Origin: Craspedostauros australis
Lineage: Eukaryota > Bacillariophyta > Bacillariophyceae > Mastogloiales > Achnanthaceae
Direction: 5' to 3'
Length of the DNA stretch: 64,000 bases
Assembly (NCBI GenBank): GCA_026770025.1
Contig: JAMXDE010000006.1
Location: 1,116,001-1,180,000 of the forward strand
Below the pieces are notes generated by a model that made no database searches, was not told the DNA's origin, and saw nothing but the letters and a program-made list of their open reading frames with translations. Both the position numbers and the translations under genes were made by a program. Numbering within the stretch: the first letter of the stretch is position 1; every line of letters starts with the position of its first letter. Below, piece by piece: positions 39,601 through 50,233 of this stretch.

Positions 39601-40720
39601 AGATCGTCAATCTCAACGAAATCGCCGTCTGCGATGACGAGTGCCATATCGTCCATCGCGTCGTCGCCATCCATCGCCATGTTGGCGCTCTCAGCTTCCT
39701 TCATTGCTGCCTTCAGCTTGAAGCATTGGATGATTTTGTGCCCTGCCTTTCCGCAGTAGTTACACTTGCCGTCGAATCCGCTTTTCTTGGATCCGCCCTT
39801 GGCATCGGCGTGGTTGCCCTTCTTCTTGGACCCACCGCCTCTGTTGTTGTTGCCTCCCTTGGCTGGCGCACGACAGTCCGCCTTCTTGTGCCCATAGGCA
39901 CCGCAGTTGCGACAGTTTCCCTTGAACTGTCCAGCTCCGAACAGAGCGAGCTCCTCGTTGCTGCTGTTGCCTGCGCGCTTATAACCATGTTTGAGATGGT
40001 GGCGGTCGTAGGTAAGGCTCACAGCTTCGCGGATGTCGCCCACAGTCATCTCTCGTTCCTTTCCGTGGAACTTGAGCTCGAGCAGCTTTACGTCCATCTC
40101 GTACTCGCGGCAGAGTGCGTTGAGCACGAGCATGTTGAACTGCTCCGTATCGATGATCACCTCCTGGTCGATCAATCGGTTGCGAAGGACCTCCATGTCC
40201 GTCAAGAAGAGATCCGGATTCTCTCCCTTCTTCAATCGCATCGCATTGAGCTCCGCCAGCAACTTTGCCTTCATAGGCGCAGTGCGCTGCTCGTAGATGC
40301 GTCCGAGGGCCACCCAAGCTGCATGAGGATCTCCTCCTCCATTCAGCATGCCCTCGCATCCCCACACCGCCTCGAAGGCGATCTTGCCTTCCTTCGAATC
40401 ATGGTTTATGGCCATGGTCAGTTCCTCGAAGGCGAAGCTTGCCATTGCTGCCTTGTACTCCGCTAGATCCGCAGCGCTTGGTTTGGTACCAGACTTGGTA
40501 CTCGCCTTGAGTTTGGCGCCTGGATCAGACTTGATCGTTGCGAGCAGGGACTCGGCTGCGGCGGAGGGAGCAGTCACCTTCACATCGGAGTAGGGCTTCA
40601 AGAGCATGTCGCGATAACCACGACGTTTAGCGCGACAGAGGAACTTGGCGTGCCAGAACTTCCAGTTCTCCTTCTTACCGTCGAAGTAGACGATACGGTC
40701 GGACTTGGTCTCGTAGGTAC
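36700..40720 (-). mobile_element. Gag, protease and integrase part of copia family 1 element
   Basis: Approximate extent. In the element's sense: gag with a UBN2-like N-terminal half, two CCHC knuckles (about 39.76 and 39.91 kb), an unusual ~350-residue spacer with its own Cys cluster (about 39.28 kb), protease with DTGAS (about 38.6 kb), GAG-pre-integrase and an integrase core with a C-terminal acidic linker. Confidence 0.9.
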
Positions 40721-40802
40721 TCATGATGATGATGATGAAGGTGGATGATGGCTTGTTGGTGCGGGGTGAAACGTAGGATTTCAATCGTAACGTTTCGAAA
40801 CG

Positions 40803-41631
40803 TGTTGGAAATCCGGGGTGGTGTGATAGTAGAGAACTAATCGTTTGTTAGAATCTACTTCTCTGAACTGTGAGCTCTTCATTGCTCTCAATTGCAAAGT
40901 CCAATCTCCTCCTGGGATTGTCATGGGTCCCTCTGTTGGTCTAGCAGGCATCCATCTTGCATTCATCGCAAATTCACCATGAACATGCATGCACCACCGA
41001 GTACCCCATGTTCGTGCACATTAGCACGTTGTCCTTCGCTGATAGTTTCAATGCCTTAGACATCACCGAGTCGTAGGCATGACACAGGTCGGTTCATTCG
41101 ATCAGATCACGATATCTCATACGTTGCGGGAACGCCTTGGTTGGGAGCTCGTTCAGCTCCTCGATCATCAGACATCTCCGATCATCTCCGATCGATTCTG
41201 GTCGACTCCGATCGTTTCTGATTGTTTCTTCGCCGATCACTTCACCGGCTTCCTGGAAGTTCCTCATACCAGGTTCGTTCACAGGCCGTCTCACACTTCG
41301 TGATGTTGGCCTTCCTCCAGTACTCTTTTCTCATTGGTTGCGACATGGGGGCCGTAGTCGCTCGTATCGTGATGTCGGTCACGATTTCAACATCCCTGCC
41401 CCCTGCGACATACGCGTGTGATTCGCATTCCTGCATTGGAGTCATGAACGTCAGGGCATGGTTCGCATTCGGCACGTGTCGTTCTCCACCGCGAGTTACG
41501 TGCAGCTCACATTTTTCTGTGTCACAATGATCAAACGTGGGAGTTGCGGTAATGTAGAATATCCCGACGTTCGGCTCCTTACTCTTGGGAGGTGCGGCAA
41601 TATGGTGTTTCAGAACACCCGATTCCTGACA
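40803..41631 (-). repeat. 5' LTR of copia family 1 element
   Basis: 829 bp, partner of 34227-35055. In the element's sense it starts TGTCAGGAATCG and ends GATTTCCAACA. Confidence 0.93.
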
Positions 41632-42478
41632 CACCGAATTGCCGCACCTCTCAAGAGTACGGAGTCGAATGTCATAAAATGATACATTACCGCAACCCCC
41701 ACCCGTGGATCTTTGTGACAGAAAATGTGAGCTGCACGCGTCTTGTGGTGGAGAATGCCACGTGCCGAATGTGAACCGGACTATGGTGTCCGTGACCTCA
41801 ATGCAGGAATGCGAATCACACGTGTATGTTGCAGGGGGCAGGGATGTTGGAATTGTGACCAACATCACGATACACGCGACTACGGCCCCCATGTTGCAAC
41901 CAATGAAAAGAGAGTACTCGAGACAGGCTGATGTCACAAAGTGTGAGATGGCCTGTGAACGGATCACCAATGACAAACCTGCAAAGAGCCAGTGAAGTAT
42001 CGGTGAAATATCGGAGAAGTATTGGAGAGGTTTTGGAGAGAAACGAAAGGTGATCCGAGAAGAGAAATGGAGATTGTCCCAAGACGAGAAGACTGGCAGC
42101 AATCGTCCGAGCTCTTGTGTGAAACATGGAGATGGTGATCTGACCGAATGAAGCGAGTCAAGAATGCCTGTGAACCAACGCTGTCTATGCTACCGAAACT
42201 ATTGGTAGAAGGCAGGAGATGGAATATCTGAGATGCACCAATACTGCAAGATGACATGTGCATGGAGTACATGCTGCATGACATGATGAAGCAGGAGGAC
42301 AGCACTGCATGAGCAAGGGCAAGACTGTGTGCTACTGTGGATTATGTATGCTTTGGCAAATGTAATCCATGAGTTATTGATATTTATTGTACTCACAGTT
42401 CCAACAATGCAATAACATGAATAGGTAGCCAGATACTACTACTAGAGACTGGGGTACCCCGGATTTCCAACATGCACC

Positions 42479-43077
42479 AGTTCACTGGTCTGTCAAGATG
42501 TGCGTATGTGTATGTGCATCGCTCACCCATTGTTCTCTTTTTCTACGCGCAGACAGCGCAACTACATTCGTGTCAATACTGATCTGTGATTGATCAAAAT
42601 CACATCACAAAATCGGACACACAAAAACAATCATAATTTTGGAAGGAAATTTGTGAACAACCATTTCTGAGAGCATCAGGAATCCTGTCCGTCCATCAAC
42701 CAACTGAAACATATGGCATCGAGCGAGGCTCAATGTACTTCCCAACTAAACCTCAAACAACAATATCCTTGCCAGACCACTTCATCATCAATGGAATATG
42801 GAATCTGAAGGACCATGGAAGGTGACAGCAGATGTCAACAGCATGTCATCATGTCACCACATTGACATCTGTCTCCACATCAGATCAAGAAGGCAAAGAT
42901 TCGATGACTGAGCAACATCAAGATTGTGGATATACAAGGAGGAATTTGGACAAGACATTGGTGGTTGCTTGCAGAGAAGTGGGCCAGTAGAGAATGAGAC
43001 AATGGAGTATGTATCAAATACAGAGCACATATTGAGTACAGAATATCATGTAATACAAACACACAATATTGAGCAAG
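42479..43077. other. Spacer with a decayed family-2 LTR relic
   Basis: Between the nested solo LTR and the second element. About 42,735-42,920 still aligns, with many changes, to the middle of the family-2 LTR (shared CTTCCCAACTAAACCT and ATCATCAATGGAAT). It is therefore an old LTR remnant in plus orientation. The rest shows nothing recognisable. Confidence 0.6.
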
Positions 43078-43082
43078 AGAGC

Positions 43083-43608
43083 TGTTAACTCGGTATTGTA
43101 CACAGCGAGATCACACGAGTCCTTCAAGAGAGATCAAGTCTTTCAGGACAAGGGTGACAAGCTGGTGAGTGAAGACACTGTTTGGGTTGAGTGACTTCAA
43201 GTTCTATGTTATCTTCATTGAGTTGTATCTCATGTTGCTGTCTTCAAGGTCAGCTCTCAGTCATTGCACCTCTGCGATCTTGTTCTGATGTGGAGATGAC
43301 CCATGATGTGGCGATGATGTCTTCTGTGTCGACGTCACTCATCACCGTTCCATGGCTCTCTCAATTCCACATTCCATTGATGATGCTTGAGGTCGTCGAG
43401 TGTGTTGTCATTTCAGGTTTAGTTGGGAAGTATATCAGGTCGAATTGGACATCACATGTTTGCCGGGTGGTGGCCAGACCGAATCTCTGATGTTCCCTAG
43501 TGTGTCCCTCATGCCGAAAATCATGTGTCTGAGGAAAGCATCGTTTCAGCACATACAAGGACAGACTAATCAGAAAACGAATCAGGTGAATAAAGCATTG
43601 TGCTAATA
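43083..43608 (-). repeat. 3' LTR of copia family 2 element
   Basis: 526 bp, identical by eye to 49226-49751. On the plus strand it begins TGTTAACTCGG and ends GTGCTAATA. Confidence 0.93.
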
Positions 43609-43699
43609 CTCCCCGAAACGTATCTTTTCGCAGTCACTTGTTGTGGTTGGGATCCGTGTTGCCCTTCCAAAACAACAGTGGTTGGATGAGGTCCCAGAA

Positions 43700-45300
43700 A
43701 ACCGACCGTGGAAGGAATTTCGTGAGGATGTCGGCGATGTTCTGGTTTCCCTTGATCTTGATGAAGTACATCGTCCCAGCGGCGATGGCCGATCGGACTC
43801 GGTGGTAGGCCAGTGCGTTGTGTCTCTTGGATAGTACACTGGTTGGGATGGTGGAGGATGTGACTACGCTCTGGTTGTCACCAAAGAGCCAGCTTGGGCC
43901 GTCCACTGGTATTCCCATTTCGCACAGCATCAAGCGGATGGACAGGATCTGTTCTGTTGCCAACTGTGCTGCCACGAACTCTGATCCATAGGTGGCCGTC
44001 TCCACGGTGGACTGTCGCTTCAAGAACCATTCGATGGGTGTTTGGTTTATGAGATGCACAATACCGGTTGCTGATTTCCCAGTCACCTTGCAGTGCATGA
44101 GATTCGCATCAACGAAAGTCGTGGTACGTACTGGTTTGCCTTTGGCTGTTGGTGCATCCGCTGGCATCTCCTCTCGGTTGGGTCCGTACACAGAGTACAT
44201 CCATTTGTGCTGCGGGATGTCGTAGTGTTCTTCATGATTGGGGATTCCGGTTCGGAAGCAGATGGAGGCGTCTGGGTATTTGCGAAGGTACCCGTAGATG
44301 CGTTTCACTCTGTCCATGTGTCCTGCTCTTGGTGATGCACGGAAACGGGAGAGAGTCATGACCGCCACATGTATGTCGATCCTTCCCAGAGACACACACC
44401 ATTGGAGTGCTCCGATCAACGACATGTACTTGGTTCGATCGATCTCCCCAAGCTCGGGTGTCGTATCGAGCTCAGGACTGTCGTCCTTGTCCATGGGGCA
44501 GCTGGTCTTGTTGGGTGGTCCGTCGAACATCTGTTCGTAGTTCGTCAGCATGCGTTTGACGTAGGAACGCGCGCTGATCTTCATTGTGCCGTCGGTGTCT
44601 CTTCCGAAGTCTGCTCCTAGATGGTAGGAGATGGGGCCGACCCCTTTGAGCTTGTATCCATACTGTGATGTGAGAATGTCGAAGAAGGAGCGTGGGTCAG
44701 ACATGACCGCCATGAGATCGTCCACGTATACGCAAACGTATTCCCAGTGCGGACCTGCATCATGCATCCATACATCGGGGTCAGACCTGCACTGCTGGAA
44801 GCCCATGTCTTGGAGGGTATCTGCCAGCGCTTCGTGGAAGCGAGCTCCGGATGTCCGGAGGCCGTAGAGCGCCTTGACAATTGTGAGCATGTGGCCTGTG
44901 TGCTCCCCGAACTCGTCGCCGGCTACGAAGCAGATCTTCTCCTTCGTGTATGCCTCCAGGTAGGCGTTTCCAATGTCGCCGACCATGGTCTTGAGTCCGT
45001 TCAGTTCGCCAGCGAGTAGGGCGATTCGGAGTGACTGCAAGCTGACAACTCCGGTGTAGGAGGAGTCCTTGCATGGATCCGTCAGGTGGCCACCTGCCAC
45101 ACATCGTGCTCGGTGTCGGAGGTCGTGCTTGACCGCGTAGACCCATTGCAGCCGGATCTGTTGGTATCCGTCTGGAATGGTCTTGGTCTTGCCGAGCGAT
45201 CGGAATGTCTCATATCCGAAGAGCTGTTCCATCTCGGTACGTTCTGCATCTGCCCAGAGCGTGTTGCCATTGCGTTTGTCGAGGCGTACGGCTTCTTGGT
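43700..45300 (-). mobile_element. Reverse transcriptase-RNase H part of copia family 2 element
   Basis: Approximate extent. It carries the copia reverse transcriptase core with YVDD and a C-terminal RNase H with the ADILTK-type ending common in copia elements. Fossil part of the element at 43083-49751. Confidence 0.9.
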
Positions 45301-45499
45301 GATTGCGTGGTACCTGGACACCAAACTGGTAGATGGGTGCGTTGGTGTGCTTCTTGGCCTTGTTGATGGAGGTCTTGCGCTCCATTCGAGCCTGTCGGTC
45401 AGAGAGCTTCTTCAGCCGTTTTCATCCAGGCTGATCGAGCAATCCGTTCTTCCAGCCGTATGCCGCACATGATACAGGATCATCTTGCAACATGGTGGA

Positions 45500-48400
45500 G
45501 AGTGGTTCGGACGTTGTTGATCCGTCATCCCATTGTACAATGACATTGTATCGGGACCCCTTGTAGGTCTTGGCGTTCGGAGCGAGAGGTCCTTCGTAGC
45601 CGATGATGCCTTGATATCCCCATACTCCGTCTTCATTGTCTTCGTTGCGTTCGAGCTGCTGTTCGATGATGTCGGACAGCTGGACGTAGGATATGAGTTC
45701 GTTGGTGGCTCCATCGTCGAAGGCGAGCAACATCTTGATTCGCTGGTGGTTCGCAGCATCTGCATCGTTGACGCGTTGGATGACTTCCGCCTTGACTCTC
45801 TGCCCGTCGCGGTCGTACAGGAAGGTCTTGCCAATGAGATCCTCTGGTGTGAATCGAGGGATGGAGACTCTTGCCATGTCCGCCGTTCCAGGATCGGATT
45901 CTGCAGAAGCGAAAAGAATGGCGTCTCCGAGGGAATGGACAACTGGTTGCATTCCATCAGGCACTGGGACGTCGTGTCAAGCTCCCCATCATCAGGTGGG
46001 TTCGTGTCCGAGCCGTCTTCCTCCCCAACGTCGGCCAGGGGAAAGTCGACACGCAGGTTGCGGGAGCCGTGCTCGTCGGCTGCACGGATCGAGGATCGAG
46101 GGAGGAGTTGTTGGGTGTCATCATCCAACACCCAGAAGGTGAGTTCGTCACCCTTGTGGAGGCAGGGTCCGGCCCACCTCCCCTTTCGCTCCTTGGACTG
46201 GCTGGGGAAGCCAGGTTTCTCCACGCGGTAGTACACCGGTTGCCACCATCGGTAGGCAAGGAACTTGCTCACATCGGGACGGTGTCCGTAGGCTGCCTGC
46301 ATCGGCGTGACGTTACCTGCCGTGCGCTGAGCCAAGTGGTTGAATAGCACAATGACATACATGGTGCAGATGAGCCAGAAGCGAGCAGGTGTGCCCGTCC
46401 TATCCATGATGCCGTTTGTCATGCGCTTGATGTCTTGGATACGCCTCTCTGCGGCGTTCTGGTGCTGGTGCTCCGGCTCGCTCTGATGGTCAGCGATGGA
46501 GTACTGTCGAAGGATGTCTTGCATCTTGAATCCGATCTCGGATTTCGCGTTGTCGGACATCAGGAGGTCAGGAGCTCCGTGACGCCGGATGAAGTCTTGG
46601 AGAGTGGAAGCGACTTGCTTCTCCGATGTCATGGGGAATCCTGCGGTGAAGCGAGAATCCACGGCCACGTATACTTGCATCATCGTGCTGCCACCATGGC
46701 CTGGCACACCATCGTCATGGGCAGGTGTGTCAGAGAACAACGTGTCCATGGCAACGGTCTCGTGGAGCCTGTCCACGTTCGCGGCAGGGAACTGGGTCTT
46801 GTAGTGCTTCCTCATGGTGAATCGCTCGGCGGTGCGGTACCATTGGGACGTGCACTTGAGAGTATCTTGGACTCTTCTGGCCGGGATCCATCCGAAGTAC
46901 GGACAGAGGGCCTCATAGTCGACCGTTGGCTTCGCTCGAGTGATAGCGCCCTGGTTTGGGGCACCGGTCTCACTGGTGAACACTTCGATGGAGTCCGGTG
47001 AGTGGACGCCGTCGTCTGGGGCACCATCGGAGATCTCGTTCGGCAAAGTGAACTCGTGATCAAGAGTGGATGGGTCCCACTCTTCGTCGGCAGTGAAGTC
47101 CACATGAGGGTACGTGTCAATCTCCCTGCGTGTGGGAGGCCTCATGTCCATGTAGGACAGGCCCTGTCGGATGGAGAGAGGGATCACATGCCCATCAGGC
47201 ACGATGATTGTCTGTCTCCCTCCAGGGAGTTCGCGAGGACGCTCGTTGACATCGAGACCGAAGGCACCGAGCTGATTCGTCGAGTGAATCGTCTTGCCCT
47301 TTCCATAGAGGGCGTATTGGTGAAACTTCGCGATGATAGGTCCCTCGGTGGACATGACGAGTCCAGCGACCGTTTTGATGTCCAGGTTGACGATTGCGGT
47401 GTCTCCAATTCCGCTGATGTCGGCGGTATGGTTGGTGCGGCTGATGATAGTCACATCATCGCCTGCCAATCCTCCATTCGCACCGCTGTCGATCAGGGAA
47501 CCAGACTTCGCAACATCGGTCTTGTTGAAGCTGTATTGCAGGACTGTGGCCTGAACAGCACGGTAGACTTTGCCCTGGATGATGACTTCGTCAGAAGTGT
47601 TGGTGTTGGTCGTGGCATTGGCCAACATGCGCTTGATGGCCTCGCCGGGGAGGTCGTCAGAACCGGCGCTGCCGGAGGTCGAGGTGGACTTGGCTTGCCC
47701 ACCACCCCCATTGACAGTGGCGGATGTCTTGTTGGCCTGCCTGTTCGATGTATCCCTGGTGTACTTGGGGTCCCAAGTACCCTTGGACTGCATGTGGGCC
47801 TTCTTCTGATCCCATGTCATTTGCTTCCATTCGTTGTCTGGGATTCGCTTGTTCGTGTTCTTGTTCTTGGATTGGTTGGTCTTGTTCTCGTTGTGACTTG
47901 CGTCCTTGCTTGTGTTGTTGACCCTACACTTGGTCTTGTTGCGTGGGGCGCGCAGGTCATTGCGCTGTGCGGATCTGCGTACAACACCAAGGAAGACATC
48001 GAAGTCCAGCCTGAAGTCAGTCTTTCCTGTTGCCAACGCCAAGTTGCTCTGGAGAGTATCGGCGTCATCAAGGGAACGGAAGAGATCGGCATCAGGGGTG
48101 ATGGCCTCCTTGAGCCACTGGAGCTTCCAGTCCTCAGAGACAGGTGCATCCTGGATCTCCTCGAGGTTGTTGATCTTGCTGAGCCAGCTGTTCACGAAGG
48201 CTTCGCGGCTGCTGTTCCAGGAGTGGTTCAGCTTGAGGTTCCGGATCTCCTCTTGGATCAGCTGGGCCTTGTTGGCTGCAGCTACTCCGGTCGTGTACTC
48301 CTCACGGAGCATGGTATACACCCCATGACCGTTCTCGTCATCGGCGTATGCCTGGAGACAGTTGCGGCTCTTCGTGGTCCTGAGGCAGTGGGTCAAGACG

Positions 48401-49020
48401 TAGAAGAGGAAGGTGAGTTGTTTGTCGAACAGCTCAGACTCGTCTTGGGTCGGGAGGTACTCGGGGTCTACGACGTTCTTCACACCGTGCGCTGCAGCGG
48501 TGGCTCGGAGACATCGGTCGAAGATCATGAACTGGTCATCGCTCTTCAGGATCGGATAGTCGCTGAGGTTCCGCTTGATGCCCTTGTCGAAGGCAGCGGC
48601 CTCGTCAGAGACAGGTGCAGGTGGTGGTGGTGGTGGTGCCACCATGGATGACATGGTGGGTTCGGGTGTCGGCATGGAGGCATCCATGCGCTTCTTGAGT
48701 TTGGTTCTCATGAAGCTCTGGAGCCTCGCAGCATTCAGGCCAAGCCAGACGGAGTCGTCGTCGCCAGCTTGCGCGTCATACCACATTGGGAGTGCGAGGA
48801 TCTTGCGAATGTACAATGCAGTCAATCGGCATGAGTATGGGTCTCCCGTGGTGGGAGTGATGTCGCGATGAAGACCGTCGAGGTCTTCCTTGGTGAGGAA
48901 GGTGAGGTCGTCAACGTTCTCCACCGCTGCGTCGATGATAACGCGGCGATGGTCGGAGTCGTCGGAGATACCCACAGCCTTGAGGACGTGGTTCAGTACG
49001 GTGATGGGGTCGGTGGGTTC
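45500..49020 (-). mobile_element. Gag, protease and integrase part of copia family 2 element
   Basis: Approximate extent. Gag-like helical N-terminal half, a Lys/Asn-rich linker, a protease-like region with an IDSGANGG box and an integrase core with a DNAKSE box and a following acidic C-terminal region. Confidence 0.88.
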
Positions 49021-49225
49021 TGTCATCTTGTTCGGTTCGTCACGGAGAAGCGGATACGCTGTGCTCGGTGTGTTCGGGTGCACTGCCTTGGAAGGCTCTT
49101 GTTGTTCGGTTCCTGCTTCACGTCGTCATGTGATGCAGTTGGTTCGTTGCTGATGGGATCAGCTCGGTGGGTTGGAGGCGTTTTCACTCAGTCAGGTCAG
49201 GACGTAGTGCTTGCGACTGTTAATC

Positions 49226-49751
49226 TGTTAACTCGGTATTGTACACAGCGAGATCACACGAGTCCTTCAAGAGAGATCAAGTCTTTCAGGACAAGGGTGA
49301 CAAGCTGGTGAGTGAAGACACTGTTTGGGTTGAGTGACTTCAAGTTCTATGTTATCTTCATTGAGTTGTATCTCATGTTGCTGTCTTCAAGGTCAGCTCT
49401 CAGTCATTGCACCTCTGCGATCTTGTTCTGATGTGGAGATGACCCATGATGTGGCGATGATGTCTTCTGTGTCGACGTCACTCATCACCGTTCCATGGCT
49501 CTCTCAATTCCACATTCCATTGATGATGCTTGAGGTCGTCGAGTGTGTTGTCATTTCAGGTTTAGTTGGGAAGTATATCAGGTCGAATTGGACATCACAT
49601 GTTTGCCGGGTGGTGGCCAGACCGAATCTCTGATGTTCCCTAGTGTGTCCCTCATGCCGAAAATCATGTGTCTGAGGAAAGCATCGTTTCAGCACATACA
49701 AGGACAGACTAATCAGAAAACGAATCAGGTGAATAAAGCATTGTGCTAATA
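49226..49751 (-). repeat. 5' LTR of copia family 2 element
   Basis: 526 bp, partner of 43083-43608. Confidence 0.93.
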
Positions 49752-49756
49752 AGAGC

Positions 49757-50233
49757 ATCTCACATGCCGACTCATATTTCGGCAGACCAACGGAAGACAC
49801 TGAGAGCATCGGACCAAACAGCAGCAACTCCAAGAGCATCAAAGTGCCAACATAATGAAATAGCAATTGAAATTGTTACAACCACCACCACCGCCTACAC
49901 TCGCAAGAGTATCCGTGAGCGGAACTTGCCAACATGTTGATGCTTCCCTGCTCGTGTTGTGAGAGAAGTACCATGCAAGCAAAACAGGAGAGGCTGTGGA
50001 CAAATAACATGTGATGTTACCACAGCCCAACTGCTGTGCTCTGTATTGGAAGTGTGTCGCGGCATCCAACGACGGCGTCGCCTCAGATGTACAGTTACCC
50101 TATTGGCATTTGCGCAGAGAATGAATGCGAACGAGTGGAGCAACGTAGAGCTCTCTCTCTCTCTCTCTCTCTCTCTTGTATTTGGCGTGCTCCATCTCGT
50201 TCAATTTAATATTTGTTGGCTACCCTTGCAGTT
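49757..50233. other. 3' flank of AAA/STAND paralog B
   Basis: Sequence between the second element and paralog B. Apart from a (CT)13 microsatellite at 50151-50176 I see nothing in it. Confidence 0.5.
50151..50176. repeat. Dinucleotide microsatellite (CT)13
   Basis: Thirteen perfect CT units 58 bp downstream of the paralog B stop codon. Confidence 0.9.

Larger units (their letters stand above)
34227..41631 (-). mobile_element. Ty1/copia retroelement, family 1 (nested copy)
   Basis: Copia-type LTR element of 7,405 bp on the minus strand, bounded by two 829-bp LTRs and a perfect 6-bp target duplication CACCGA (34221-34226, 41632-41637). Part order in the element's sense: LTR, gag with two CCHC zinc knuckles, an extra Cys-containing region, aspartic protease, integrase, reverse transcriptase, RNase H, LTR. 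Integrase before reverse transcriptase is the copia order. The coding region is open over nearly its whole length with about one break. I see one difference between the LTRs by eye, so insertion was recent. The inner edge of the 5' LTR carries a perfect palindrome CGTTTCGAAACG where the primer-binding site is expected. Confidence 0.93.
34197..42472 (+). mobile_element. Solo LTR (copia family 1), interrupted by a nested element
   Basis: An LTR of about 865 bp, starting TGTCAGGAATCG and ending GGATTTCCAACA, is split into 34197-34226 and 41638-42472 by the nested copia element. It is flanked by a perfect 6-bp target duplication TGCACC (34191-34196 and 42473-42478), which shows it inserted as a unit and that no internal region belongs to it. 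It is related to the LTR of the nested element but lies in the opposite orientation. It is older than the element inside it. Confidence 0.88.
43083..49751 (-). mobile_element. Ty1/copia retroelement, family 2
   Basis: Copia-type element of 6,669 bp on the minus strand with 526-bp LTRs at 43083-43608 and 49226-49751 that look identical by eye, and a perfect 5-bp target duplication AGAGC (43078-43082, 49752-49756). In its sense the order is LTR, gag, aspartic protease, integrase, reverse transcriptase, RNase H, LTR. The coding region is open over nearly its whole length with about one break. It has no CCHC knuckle that I can see in gag, unlike family 1. LTR identity implies a very recent insertion. 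Confidence 0.93.

Noticed and set aside
47002-48651. 549-codon plus-strand open frame
   Set aside because: Antisense to the gag-protease part of the family 2 copia element; no independent domain.
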